Shown: positions 1-7,137, numbered from the stretch's first letter. The stretch: 24,748 bases of DNA from Bacillota bacterium (GCA_023395615.1 JAEWYP010000030.1:1-24748), one strand, 5' to 3'. Numbers and translations are program-made. Notes: generated by a model not told the origin, from the letters alone.

Positions 1-391
1 CCTTGGGCAGGGTGACCAGCAACACGCCGTTGCGGTAATCCGCCTTGATGTTGTCGGCGTCAATCCCTTCCAGGTTGAAGCTGCGCTCCACATGGCCGCT
101 GCGGCGCTCGCTGTAAAGGTAGTTGGCCTTTTCTTCCTTCTTCTCCTCGTTCAGATCGGCGCTGATGGTCAGGGTGCCGTCGTCCACACACACGTTCAGC
201 TTGTCCTTGGGCACGCCGGGCAGTTCGGCTTCCAGCTGGTAGGACTTGTCATCCTCGCGCACGTCCACGCGGAAACCCGCCGGACCCATCATGTCGCTCA
301 TGTCGAAGAACGACCGGAAAAAGTTATCGTTCATAACGGACGTGGGGAGTTCACGTGAAAGGTTACGACGGAAAGGAACTAAGGTATACAT
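1..391 (-). CDS. Small heat-shock protein, Hsp20/alpha-crystallin family (3' end cut by window edge)
   Basis: ATP-independent holdase chaperone that binds unfolding proteins in the cytoplasm. The visible 130 residues start MYTLVPFRRNLSREL, followed by a short N-terminal arm with FFRSFFDMSDMM and then an alpha-crystallin domain: FRVDVREDDKSYQLEAELPG, the VPKDKL segment, a TLTISA strand, a charged EEKKEEKANY stretch, then SGHVERSFNL and NGVLLVTLPK. The last is the typical end of the core beta-sandwich, so only the short C-terminal tail is missing. The ATG at 391-389 is preceded by GGAGGAT at good spacing. It has its own promoter and a CtsR-like operator (see those entries), which fits heat-shock control. 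The family is clear; which sHSP paralogue it is cannot be told. Confidence 0.9.
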   Translation of the reverse strand, partial: MYTLVPFRRNLSRELPTSVMNDNFFRSFFDMSDMMGPAGFRVDVREDDKSYQLEAELPGVPKDKLNVCVDDGTLTISADLNEEKKEEKANYLYSERRSGHVERSFNLEGIDADNIKADYRNGVLLVTLPK

Positions 392-464
392 ACTGCATCC
401 TCCTTCAATTACTGCGGGCAATCAGGCCCATCCAAAATCATCTGATCGGGTTTGAGGTCTCCCT

Positions 465-481
465 TTCGGGTTTCCCCCGAA
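465..481 (-). repeat. Short inverted repeat in the sHSP 5' leader
   Basis: TTCGGG at 465-470 and CCCGAA at 476-481 form a perfect 6-bp stem with a 5-base loop in the untranslated leader, about 11 bp downstream of the -10 box. It could be an mRNA stability hairpin or part of a thermosensing leader. It does not match the CIRCE (HrcA) consensus. The structure is seen in the sequence; a function is not. Confidence 0.4.
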
Positions 482-491
482 CCGTGATTAA

Positions 492-520
492 AGGATACCA
501 TCAAGGTCAAAGATAGTCAA
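492..520 (-). promoter_or_regulatory. Promoter of the small heat-shock gene
   Basis: On the minus strand TTGACT (520-515) and TATCCT (497-492) are separated by exactly 17 bp, a standard sigma-A promoter pointing at the Hsp20 gene. The spacer contains the CtsR-like operator. Confidence 0.7.
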
Positions 521-521
521 T
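505..521 (+). promoter_or_regulatory. CtsR-type heat-shock operator
   Basis: The plus strand reads GGTCAAA-GAT-AGTCAAT. The known CtsR box is a tandem heptad RGTCAAA-NAN-RGTCAAA, so all defined positions match except the last base (T instead of A). It lies over the -35 box and spacer of the sHSP promoter, where a repressor would block RNA polymerase. CtsR itself is not in the window. Confidence 0.7.
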
Positions 522-623
522 TTTATGAATAAGCTTTTATGGTCAGTAAAAGTCTAATTATCCCAATTACATATATATTTCTGTCGTTTTTAAAGTATTT
601 CTGCATATTTCTTTCTTTTTCAT

Positions 624-660
624 AAAAAGAGAGGCGATGGAATTGTCGTTCCATCGCCTC
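624..660 (-). terminator. Intrinsic terminator of the aconitase gene
   Basis: A perfect 12-bp stem (631-642 with 649-660, GAGGCGATGGAA arm) with a 6-base loop, followed on the minus strand by a T-rich tract at 624-630. It lies 24 bp past the aconitase stop codon. Confidence 0.9.
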
Positions 661-684
661 CCGAAGGGTATGCTGTTTCTCTGG

Positions 685-2613
685 TTACGCGTTTTCCCGG
701 ATCATGTTAATCAGCCCGCCCGCGAGCACCATCCGCCGCTGGCGGTCGCTTAACGGCAGCAACACCTCGCAGGTAAAGCCTTTCGTAACGTTGCGCACGG
801 GGATGCGTTCCGCGCCGCGCTCGATCAGTTCGCGCACGCCCGGCAGTTCCAGCTCGTCGTCCCGGTCGAAACGGTCGTAATCCGCCTCGTCGGCAAACGT
901 CATGGGCAGGATGCCGTTGTTAATCAGGTTATCGCGGTGGATACGCGCGAAGCTTTTCGCCAGAATGCCGCGCACCTTCAGGTACAGCGGCACCAGCGCC
1001 GCGTGTTCGCGGCTGGAACCCTGCCCGTAGTTTTGCCCCGCAATCAGGAATCCGCCGCCCGCAGCCTTCGCCCGTTCGGGGAAGGTCGCGTCCACGGGGG
1101 TGAGGCAGTACTCGCTCAGCTTGGGGATGTTGGAGCGGTAGGGCAGCAGCTTGCTGTCGCTGGGCATGATATGGTCGGTGGTGATGTTGTCCTCCATCTT
1201 CAAAAGCGCCTTGCCGGTCAGGCTGTCTGCCAGCTTTTCCGCCTGCGGGAAGGGTTTGATGTTGGGTCCGCGCACCACTTCCACCTCGTCGGCTGCTTCG
1301 GGTGTGGCCGGGGGGATAATCAGGTTGTCGTTATACGCAAAGCGTTCCGGCATGGGGATGTTTAAATCCGTATCCAGTGTGCGCGGGTCGCTGAGCACTC
1401 CGCTTAGCGCGCTGGCCGCGGCGGTTTCACACGATACCAGGTAGATGCCCGCGCTTTTGGTGCCGCTGCGGCCGAAAAAGTTGCGGTTGTTGGTGCGCAG
1501 GCTGACCGCGCCGGTGCGGGGGCTTTGCCCCATGCCGATGCAGAAGCCGCAGGCTGTTTCCGTGATGCGCGCGCCCGCCTGAATCATATCGTTCAGTGCG
1601 CCGTTGGCGGCCAGCATCCCCAGCACCTGCCGGGACCCGGGGGCGATCACGAGGCTCACGTCGGGATGCACCGTTTTGCCCTTCAAAATCCGCGCAACGC
1701 GCATCATATCCAGATAGCTGGAGTTGGTGCACGACCCGATACAGACCTGATCCACCCGGATCGGCCCGGCTTCGGCCACGGTTTTCACGTTATCCGGCAT
1801 ATGGGGCAGCGCCACCATCGGCACAAGCGAGGACAGGTCTATCTCGACGGTTTCGGCATACTCCGCGTCGGCGTCGGGCAGCATGGGCACATAGTCGCCC
1901 TCCCGCCCCTGCGCGCGCAGAAAGGCCCGCGCGGTATCATCGGCGGGGAAAATGCTGGTGGTCGCGCCCAGTTCCGCGCCCATATTGGTAATGGTCGCAC
2001 GCTCGGGAATGGACAGCGTGGAAACGCCTTCGCCGGTATACTCCATCACCTTGCCCACGCCGCCCTTTACGGTCAGGCGGCGAAGCAGTTCCAGAATGAT
2101 GTCCTTCGCGGCCACACCACGATTCAGTTTACCGGTCAGCTTCACGTTGACCACCGAGGGGCAGGGCAGGTAATACGCCCCGCCGCCCATGGCGACCGCC
2201 ACGTCCAGCCCGCCCGCGCCGATAGCCAGCATTCCCAGCCCGCCCGCTGTGGGGGTGTGGCTGTCCGACCCTAAAAGCGTTTTACCGGGCACGGCGAAGC
2301 GTTCCAACTCCACCTGATGGCAAACGCCGTTGCCGGGCTTGGACAGATACACGCCGTGCTTTTTAGTCACGGTCGCCAGATACATGTGGTCGTCCGCGTT
2401 TTCAAAGCCGGTTTGCAGGGTGTTATGGTCGATATAGGCCAGCGATTTTTCGGTTTTCACGCGGGGAATGCCCATCGCCTCAAACTGCAGATAGGCCATG
2501 GTTCCGGTGCTGTCCTGCGTAAGGGTGTAATCGATGTGGATGCCGATCTCCCCGCCGGGCTGAAGTTTGCCTTCTACCAGATGCGCCGAGAGGATCTTGT
2601 AGGTTAAGTTCAT
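685..2613 (-). CDS. acnA: Aconitate hydratase
   Basis: Interconverts citrate and isocitrate via cis-aconitate using a [4Fe-4S] cluster. The 642-residue protein has the substrate-loop motif GSDSHTPTAGG (about residue 114), the cluster ligand region CIGSCTNSS (about 293) and the paired ligands in CGFCIGMGQSPRTG (about 355). Its C-terminal swivel domain carries GQGSSREHAALVPLYLKVRG (about 533) and FARIHRDNLINNGILPM. The length fits the compact bacterial aconitase group rather than the roughly 900-residue AcnA/IRP type. Start: the ATG at 2613 (MNLTYKILSAHL) is chosen because AGGAGGT precedes it by 5 bp; the frame stays open about 200 codons further upstream, but that part is low-complexity and covers the promoter. 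A single-gene unit with its own promoter and terminator. Isopropylmalate isomerase is related, but this length and the fused swivel domain favour aconitase. Confidence 0.93.
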   Translation of the reverse strand: MNLTYKILSAHLVEGKLQPGGEIGIHIDYTLTQDSTGTMAYLQFEAMGIPRVKTEKSLAYIDHNTLQTGFENADDHMYLATVTKKHGVYLSKPGNGVCHQVELERFAVPGKTLLGSDSHTPTAGGLGMLAIGAGGLDVAVAMGGGAYYLPCPSVVNVKLTGKLNRGVAAKDIILELLRRLTVKGGVGKVMEYTGEGVSTLSIPERATITNMGAELGATTSIFPADDTARAFLRAQGREGDYVPMLPDADAEYAETVEIDLSSLVPMVALPHMPDNVKTVAEAGPIRVDQVCIGSCTNSSYLDMMRVARILKGKTVHPDVSLVIAPGSRQVLGMLAANGALNDMIQAGARITETACGFCIGMGQSPRTGAVSLRTNNRNFFGRSGTKSAGIYLVSCETAAASALSGVLSDPRTLDTDLNIPMPERFAYNDNLIIPPATPEAADEVEVVRGPNIKPFPQAEKLADSLTGKALLKMEDNITTDHIMPSDSKLLPYRSNIPKLSEYCLTPVDATFPERAKAAGGGFLIAGQNYGQGSSREHAALVPLYLKVRGILAKSFARIHRDNLINNGILPMTFADEADYDRFDRDDELELPGVRELIERGAERIPVRNVTKGFTCEVLLPLSDRQRRMVLAGGLINMIRENA

Positions 2614-2718
2614 GGGTGACCTCCTAAACGTCGTTGGCCACCGCGACACATTCCGCCGCGGCCTGCGCCAGCGGCAAATGCGTATGCACCGCACACCGCT
2701 TGCGCCTTTGCAAGCACG

Positions 2719-2745
2719 GACGGCGGAGCATAACGTTCCGCCGTC
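2719..2745 (-). repeat. Hairpin at the start of the aconitase mRNA leader
   Basis: GACGGCGGA (2719-2727) and TCCGCCGTC (2737-2745) form a perfect 9-bp stem with a 9-base loop, beginning within a few bases of the predicted transcription start. It could stabilise the mRNA 5' end or be bound by a regulator. A second weaker stem (GCTTGC / GCAAGC, 2698-2715) follows it. There is no U-tract, so it is not a terminator. Confidence 0.5.
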
Positions 2746-2753
2746 AATGGGAT

Positions 2754-2767
2754 CATTGTATACAATG
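2754..2767. promoter_or_regulatory. 14-bp perfect palindrome, candidate operator of the aconitase promoter
   Basis: CATTGTATACAATG is a perfect palindrome whose left half contains the -10 box of the acn promoter. A protein bound here would cover the -10 region. The TTGTATACAA core resembles sites of GntR-family regulators, but that family assignment is inference. No such regulator is encoded in the window. Confidence 0.55.
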
Positions 2768-2783
2768 TTACCGGACGCGTCAA
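2755..2783 (-). promoter_or_regulatory. Promoter of the aconitase gene
   Basis: Minus strand TTGACG (2783-2778), 17-bp spacer, TACAAT (2760-2755). It implies a leader of about 135 nt before the acn start codon. Confidence 0.7.
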
Positions 2784-2833
2784 CCGCACAGGTGTAAAAA
2801 ATACAGTTTATGCACAGCAGACGCCTTCGCCGT

Positions 2834-2862
2834 TTGACTTCGTTCCGACCCCATGCTATAGT
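2834..2862 (+). promoter_or_regulatory. Promoter of the DUF368 gene
   Basis: TTGACT (2834-2839), 17-bp spacer, TATAGT (2857-2862), about 55 bp upstream of the start codon. Confidence 0.75.
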
Positions 2863-2916
2863 AAGTGGAATCTTCCGGCGGATATCATCTGCCCATGCGG
2901 CAGGAGGAACTGAACC

Positions 2917-3801
2917 ATGAAACTGCTCAACCAACTGCTTCGCGGTATCGTGATCGGCATCGCGAATATCATTCCGGGGGTCAGCGGCGGTACCATGATG
3001 GTTTCCATGGGCATCTACGATACCCTGATTTACTGCATTACCCATCTTTTCAGCGAATTCAAGCGCAGTATCCTTACATTGCTGCCTTATCTGATCGGTA
3101 TGCTGATCGGCATCTTTGCCCTCGCAAGCCTCCTTACCTACTGCTTCGCGCATTTCCCGCTGCCCACCAGCACTACTTTTATCGGGCTGATTCTGGGCGG
3201 TCTGGCCCCAATCCTGCATAAAGTGGATAAAAAGAAGGTCAACACGCTGGCCGTGCTGATCTTTATCGCCTTTTTCGCGTTAATTATCGTGATGGCGCTA
3301 AGCAATCCCACGGGCAACGATGGCCGTATCACCGTAAACGCAGGCGAAATGGGCATTCTTCTCCTCATGGGTGTCATTGCCAGCGGCACGATGCTGATTC
3401 CCGGCGTAAGCGGTTCGATGGTGCTGATGCTGATGGGCTATTACCGCCCCGTGCTCGCCTCCGTGAACGATTTTAAGGATGGTCTGCTGGGCGGCAATCT
3501 GGCGCTGGCCGGGCAGCAGCTGCTGATCCTGATCCCTTTCGGGATCGGCGTGCTGCTGGGGATTTACTTCGTTGCCAAACTGATTGAGTGGTTGCTGGCC
3601 CGCTGGCCCACGCAAACTTATTGCGCGGTGCTGGGGCTGGTGATCGCCTCGCCGATAGCCATTCTGTTGCGTACCGATCTGGGCAACATCAACGTCGGCG
3701 CGATCCTTGTAAGCATTGTCACCTTCGCCGCCGGTTTCGCGCTGGCCGCGTGGCTGGCGAAAAACGCACCGGAGGAAACGGCGCCCACTACGAAAGCCTG
3801 A
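2917..3801 (+). CDS. DUF368 membrane protein, PopT-type undecaprenyl-phosphate translocase
   Basis: A 294-residue polytopic membrane protein. DUF368 proteins have been shown in other bacteria to return undecaprenyl phosphate, the carrier of cell-wall and polysaccharide precursors, across the cytoplasmic membrane. It has the two related family signatures, NIIPGVSGGTMM near residue 18 and MLIPGVSGSMVLMLMGYY near 160, one in each half, as expected for an internal repeat. Many hydrophobic segments fill the rest, and the C-terminus is a short polar tail (NAPEETAPTTKA). The ATG at 2917 follows CAGGAGGAACTG at good spacing. It has its own promoter and terminator, so it is monocistronic. Envelope-carrier function links it loosely to uppS further along. 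The family call is firm; the transport role is taken from characterised homologues. Confidence 0.88.
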   Translation: MKLLNQLLRGIVIGIANIIPGVSGGTMMVSMGIYDTLIYCITHLFSEFKRSILTLLPYLIGMLIGIFALASLLTYCFAHFPLPTSTTFIGLILGGLAPILHKVDKKKVNTLAVLIFIAFFALIIVMALSNPTGNDGRITVNAGEMGILLLMGVIASGTMLIPGVSGSMVLMLMGYYRPVLASVNDFKDGLLGGNLALAGQQLLILIPFGIGVLLGIYFVAKLIEWLLARWPTQTYCAVLGLVIASPIAILLRTDLGNINVGAILVSIVTFAAGFALAAWLAKNAPEETAPTTKA

Positions 3802-3914
3802 AACATTTCAGGCAAACGGCTAACCACGGCTTGCCTAAAAAGGTTCGGATGCCAGGGTGGCGATGAAATCAATCCCTTATCTGACAACGCAGATGGACCT
3901 TTTTCAGCGTTCTG

Positions 3915-3941
3915 AGCGCCCCGAAACCGGGGCGCTTTTTT
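3915..3941 (+). terminator. Intrinsic terminator downstream of the DUF368 gene
   Basis: AGCGCCCCG (3915-3923), loop AAAC, CGGGGCGCT (3928-3936), then a T-run at 3936-3941. A perfect 9-bp GC-rich stem on the plus strand. The 110 bp between the gene and this stem hold only a weak AGGCAA/TTGCCT hairpin (about 3811-3837). Confidence 0.9.
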
Positions 3942-3979
3942 GCGCGATGCTTTAGAAACATATTCTTTCCACAACTTTA

Positions 3980-4831
3980 TCATTCGATCAACCTGCGGTC
4001 GCAGGCCAGCTCCGCCGCTTTCACGGCCGGATGATGGTAACGCAAACGCCGCTCCGGCAGTTTCATCATGCGGATAAAGAGGGTATTCCTTGTTGTACGC
4101 CATTCCGGCGGCAGGCGAAAGCCAATCGCCCTGGAAGGGCAATAGCACACACAGGCCATGCAGCAGGCGCAACGGTGCGAAAAAACCGGTTTGCTATTCT
4201 CAAGCCGGATATTCCGCTGCGGGCAGACCGAGGCGCACAGGCCGCAACCCACGCACGCGCCGGATACGGTGAAGCCAAAGTCGGTACAGGATACGCCGTC
4301 GCGGTACTTGGGCATCATCCGCGGATAGATGGCCCGGGCGAGCCATCCGGCCTTCGCATAGCGGTTCGTTGCCTGCCTGCGCACGTCGGCGGCAATGCGG
4401 CGCAGTTTCCGTTCCGTGGCAGGCACACGCCACCGGGGCGAAGGAAACGGCGGATAGACGATGCACAGATTGGCGACGGAAAAAAGCCGGCGGGCGTATT
4501 GCAGGCGCGTTCCCTTGCGTCGCAAAATCGCGTCCAGCGCCTCGAAAGCGTAGCCGTTGATCAGCGCCAGCGTGGACACGGCGAACACATACGCACGGGG
4601 GTTGATCCGCAGCCCTTCGATGAATTTCTGCGCGCTTTCGTTCAGCGTCCAGTGGTAAACGGGAAACACAAACCCAATCATCTCCGCGTCTTCTGCCGAA
4701 ACCTCCGCCGGGTTGCAGCGCATGGATACCAGTTCCGTATCCCCCAGCGCCTGCGCAATCCTTTCCGCCGCCCGGTAGCTGTTGCCCGTGCCGGAAAACC
4801 AGTAAATTACCCGCTTTGCCCTTACAGCCAT
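3980..4831 (-). CDS. EFR1-family ferrodoxin (flavodoxin-like domain plus two [4Fe-4S] clusters)
   Basis: Probable cytoplasmic electron-transfer protein of 283 residues. The N-terminus VIYWFSGTGNSYRAAERIA (residues 8-26) is a flavodoxin-type FMN phosphate-binding loop. The C-terminal part has two 4Fe-4S motifs, CVGCGLCASVCP (about 194) and CACCMACVCYCP (about 221); the second has extra cysteines. This is the usual EFR1 layout. Start: the ATG at 4831 follows a GGGAGGGGG tract; a GTG nine codons upstream (4858) is also open but would begin on that purine tract and inside a palindrome. It is transcribed divergently from a TetR gene through overlapping promoters, so that regulator probably controls it. 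The electron partner is unknown. Confidence 0.85.
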   Translation of the reverse strand: MAVRAKRVIYWFSGTGNSYRAAERIAQALGDTELVSMRCNPAEVSAEDAEMIGFVFPVYHWTLNESAQKFIEGLRINPRAYVFAVSTLALINGYAFEALDAILRRKGTRLQYARRLFSVANLCIVYPPFPSPRWRVPATERKLRRIAADVRRQATNRYAKAGWLARAIYPRMMPKYRDGVSCTDFGFTVSGACVGCGLCASVCPQRNIRLENSKPVFSHRCACCMACVCYCPSRAIGFRLPPEWRTTRNTLFIRMMKLPERRLRYHHPAVKAAELACDRRLIE

Positions 4832-4849
4832 TCTTCTTCCCCCTCCCGG

Positions 4850-4862
4850 AACTGTCACAGTT
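4850..4862. promoter_or_regulatory. Palindrome AACTGT-C-ACAGTT, candidate TetR-family operator
   Basis: A perfect 6-1-6 inverted repeat between the two divergent genes. It touches the -35 box of the tetR promoter (4861-4866) and lies in the 5' leader of the EFR1 gene, so one bound repressor could affect both. Assignment to the neighbouring TetR protein is inference from position. Confidence 0.5.
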
Positions 4863-4889
4863 GCGTCACTTTGCGTACCATAGTATAAT
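4861..4889 (+). promoter_or_regulatory. Promoter of the TetR gene
   Basis: TTGCGT (4861-4866), 17-bp spacer, perfect TATAAT (4884-4889). The hexamer TTGCGT occurs again at 4871-4876. Confidence 0.75.
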
Positions 4890-4910
4890 CACGTTAGTCC
4901 ATGGACGCAA
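4882..4910 (-). promoter_or_regulatory. Promoter of the EFR1 gene
   Basis: Minus strand TTGCGT (4910-4905), 17-bp spacer, TATACT (4887-4882). It faces the tetR promoter and their -10 boxes overlap, so the two cannot be occupied together. Confidence 0.7.
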
Positions 4911-4988
4911 CCCCTGCCGGGTCAGGTGGCGCAGCCAACCCTCCGGTGTGACACAACCGATTCCCCTCGCAGAAAGGAGCTCCCGTTC

Positions 4989-5537
4989 GTGAAAAACCCG
5001 CCCGTCAACCCCATTGCCCGCCAGTCTCAGGCCTGGCTTACGGAAGCGCTGCTTCGCCTGATGGAGCGCAAGCCGTTTGCCGAAATCACCGTGACCGAGA
5101 TCACACAAAAAGCGGGCCTGTCCCGCCGCACTTTCTACCGGATCTTCACCACCCGGGAAGAGGTGCTGGCGCACTACGCCGACACCCTGTACGCGGAGTT
5201 TGTGGAACAGTTGCAGGCTCAATCCACGCTCGATTACCAGGAAGTGATGCGGCTGTATTTCCAGTTCTGGTATACGCACAAATCCTTTCTGCTGCTGCTG
5301 AAGCGCGATGATCTGCTTCCCATGATCGCGCAGCAGTACGGCCGTTACTTCCCGGAGGTTTTCCGGATGGTGAAAGCGGATCACCCGCTGGCACATGACC
5401 CCGAAGCGTTATCCTATGCCATGGCCTACAGCGCGGGCGGGCTGTTCAGCCTTTTACTCCGCTGGGCGGAAGACAGTATGGAAAAAACACCGGAAGAAAT
5501 GATGGCGCTGGTAGAAAAGACCCTGCGGAAAATATAA
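4989..5537 (+). CDS. TetR-family transcriptional regulator
   Basis: A 182-residue one-component repressor. The N-terminal helix-turn-helix is typical: LLRLMERKPFAEITVTEITQ then KAGLSRRTFYRIFTTREEVLAHY (about residues 20-60). The C-terminal part is an all-helical ligand/dimer domain with no recognisable ligand type. Start: GTG at 4989, preceded by AAAGGAG at 9-bp spacing. An ATG 21 codons upstream (4926) gives a non-family N-terminus and lacks a good ribosome site. It lies divergent to the EFR1 gene, with a palindrome between them, so autoregulation and control of EFR1 are likely. The effector is unknown. Confidence 0.85.
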   Translation: MKNPPVNPIARQSQAWLTEALLRLMERKPFAEITVTEITQKAGLSRRTFYRIFTTREEVLAHYADTLYAEFVEQLQAQSTLDYQEVMRLYFQFWYTHKSFLLLLKRDDLLPMIAQQYGRYFPEVFRMVKADHPLAHDPEALSYAMAYSAGGLFSLLLRWAEDSMEKTPEEMMALVEKTLRKI

Positions 5538-5630
5538 CAGGGATCCGCTCGCCGAACCGATCGCCCGTCCCCACAGGGGCATCATAAATCGCCATGATCC
5601 GTTTTTAGGGCAAAAAAGGAAAACTGTGTG

Positions 5631-5659
5631 TTGCATTTCCCCGCAAAATCTGGTATTGT
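5631..5659 (+). promoter_or_regulatory. Promoter of metK
   Basis: TTGCAT (5631-5636), 17-bp spacer, TATTGT (5654-5659), placed about 20 bp before the riboswitch. A small inverted repeat TTGTCG-GTAG-CGACAA (5656-5671) overlaps its -10 end. Confidence 0.65.
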
Positions 5660-5677
5660 CGGTAGCGACAACCGAAT

Positions 5678-5782
5678 ACCTTATAAAGAGTGGTCGAGGG
5701 ACGAGCCCGATGACACCCACCAACCTTCGTGAAGAGCGAAAGGTGGTAAATCTCGCAGCGCGGCAGCGCTGGCAGATAAGGT
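5678..5782 (+). promoter_or_regulatory. SAM-I (S-box) riboswitch
   Basis: Binds S-adenosylmethionine and turns off metK when SAM is plentiful. P1 is ACCTTAT (5678-5684) with ATAAGGT (5776-5782). The conserved core segments are present in order: AAAGAGTGGTCGAGGGA, then GAGCCCGATGACACCC (kink-turn and P2), ACCAACC paired with GGTGGT (P3), AAATCTCGCAGC, and the final GGCAGATAAGG. The 3' P1 strand overlaps a region that can pair with AACCT (5791-5795) as antiterminator, giving the usual SAM-on / terminator-on switch. It sits between a promoter and metK, as is usual in Bacillota. Confidence 0.95.
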
Positions 5783-5797
5783 TTGTTAGTAACCTCA

Positions 5798-5830
5798 CGC
5801 GCCTGCATTGCCCGCAGGCGCGTTTGTTTT
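5798..5830 (+). terminator. Riboswitch-controlled terminator upstream of metK
   Basis: CGCGCCTGC (5798-5806), 7-base loop, GCAGGCGCG (5814-5822), then TTTGTTTT. A perfect 9-bp stem directly after the SAM-I aptamer and its candidate antiterminator; this is the expression platform. Confidence 0.9.
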
Positions 5831-5916
5831 GGCTGAAACCGCGCTTGCTTCGCCGCCCATGCGGCGGCCATATCCGCAGCCTTGCGGTTGTCCGACCAAC
5901 AGAAGGAGGCTTATCC

Positions 5917-7095
5917 ATGCGAACCGTATTCACATCCGAATCCGTAACCGAAGGCCACCCCGACAAGCTGTGTGACCAGATCAGCGACGCGGTGCTCGAC
6001 GCAATCCTGACCGAGGACCCCGACGCACGCGTCGCCTGCGAAACCTGCGCCACCACGGGGCTTGTGCAGGTGATGGGGGAAATCACCACCAGCGCCTACG
6101 TCGCCATCGACGATATCGCCCGGCAGGTGATTAAGGAGATCGGTTATACCTCCAGCGACCTTTGTTTTGACGGCAACAGCTGCGCGGTGCTGGTAGCCGT
6201 GCACGCGCAGAGCCCGGATATCGCCATGGGCGTAAACAGCGCTTTGGAAACCCGCGACGACGGGCTGGCCCCGGAAGAAAATCTGGGCGCGGGCGACCAG
6301 GGCATGATGTTTGGCTACGCCTGCAACGAAACACCGGAGCTGATGCCCCTGCCCATCAGCCTCGCCCACAGGCTGACCCGTCGGTTGGCCGCCGTGCGCA
6401 AAAGCGGGGAACTACCCTGGCTGCGGCCGGACGGTAAAAGCCAGGTAACCGTCCTCTATGAAAACGGCAAACCCGTCGCGGTGGATACCGTGGTGCTTTC
6501 CACCCAGCACAGCCCGGAAATCGGTCAGGCCGCTATCCGCGAGGCGATAGAGCGCGAAGTGATCCGTAAGGTAATCCCCGAAAACCTGCTGACCCCGCAG
6601 ACGAAAATCTACGTCAACCCCACCGGCCGTTTCGTGCTGGGCGGGCCTGCCGGAGATACGGGGCTGACCGGCCGCAAAATCATCGTGGATACCTACGGTG
6701 GATACGCCCGCCACGGCGGCGGCGCCTTCAGCGGCAAAGACCCCACCAAAGTGGACCGTTCCGCCTGCTATGCCGCGCGGTATGTGGCCAAAAACATCGT
6801 GGCCGCCGGGCTGGCCTCCCGCTGTGAAGTGGCATTGGCCTACGCTATCGGCGTCGCCCAACCCGTGAGCGTGCAGGTGGATACCTTCGGCACCGGCCGC
6901 CTGCCGGACGATGTGTTAAGCCGTGAGGTGCGCAGCTGTTTTAACTTAAGCCCCTCCGGGATTATCCGCACCCTGAACCTGCGCAGGCCGATTTACCGGC
7001 AGGTGGCCGCGTACGGCCATTTCGGCCGCCCGGACCTGAACCTGCCCTGGGAAAAGACCGACCGCGCCGAAGAGCTGAAAAAACTACTGAAATAA
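5917..7095 (+). CDS. metK: S-adenosylmethionine synthetase
   Basis: Makes SAM from methionine and ATP in the cytoplasm. At 392 residues it is the normal length. Motifs: TSESVTEGHPDKLCDQISDA near the N-terminus (ATP and metal binding), GAGDQGMMFGYA (about residue 125, the family signature), and GGGAFSGKDPTKVDRSA (about 267, the phosphate-binding signature), followed by ARYVAKNIVAAGLA. Start: ATG at 5917 with AAGGAGG at 5903-5909; the frame runs open upstream only because it covers the riboswitch. It consumes the methionine made by the metY-metA-metF-metH genes later in the window. Confidence 0.97.
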   Translation: MRTVFTSESVTEGHPDKLCDQISDAVLDAILTEDPDARVACETCATTGLVQVMGEITTSAYVAIDDIARQVIKEIGYTSSDLCFDGNSCAVLVAVHAQSPDIAMGVNSALETRDDGLAPEENLGAGDQGMMFGYACNETPELMPLPISLAHRLTRRLAAVRKSGELPWLRPDGKSQVTVLYENGKPVAVDTVVLSTQHSPEIGQAAIREAIEREVIRKVIPENLLTPQTKIYVNPTGRFVLGGPAGDTGLTGRKIIVDTYGGYARHGGGAFSGKDPTKVDRSACYAARYVAKNIVAAGLASRCEVALAYAIGVAQPVSVQVDTFGTGRLPDDVLSREVRSCFNLSPSGIIRTLNLRRPIYRQVAAYGHFGRPDLNLPWEKTDRAEELKKLLK

Positions 7096-7106
7096 CCGAT
7101 AACAGA

Positions 7107-7137
7107 CGGGGCCGCGAAGAAAAACTTCGCGGCCCCG
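7107..7137. repeat. GC-rich hairpin, left copy bordering the OLD island
   Basis: CGGGGCCGCGAAG (7107-7119), loop AAAAA, CTTCGCGGCCCCG (7125-7137): a 13-bp perfect stem 11 bp after the metK stop codon. The same 13-bp stem recurs at 9243-9274 with a different loop. This copy has no U-tract on the plus side, so it is a weak terminator at best. Confidence 0.85.

Noticed and set aside
392..500. CIRCE (HrcA) element upstream of the Hsp20 gene
   Set aside because: No TTAGCACTC-N9-GAGTGCTAA match; only a short TTCGGG/CCCGAA stem is present, while a CtsR-like box is clear.
2614..3219. Long N-terminal extension of aconitase (844-residue frame)
   Set aside because: The first 200 or so codons are non-family, cross the acn promoter and overlap the divergent DUF368 gene; a strong AGGAGGT site marks the ATG at 2613.
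5626..5916. Extended metK start and a coding frame over the leader
   Set aside because: The stretch is the SAM-I riboswitch and its terminator; the real start has AAGGAGG at the right spacing.
7107..7137. Strong metK terminator at the left hairpin
   Set aside because: The stem is perfect but the following bases CATTGATTTACA are not a U-tract, so it was listed as a repeat rather than a terminator.
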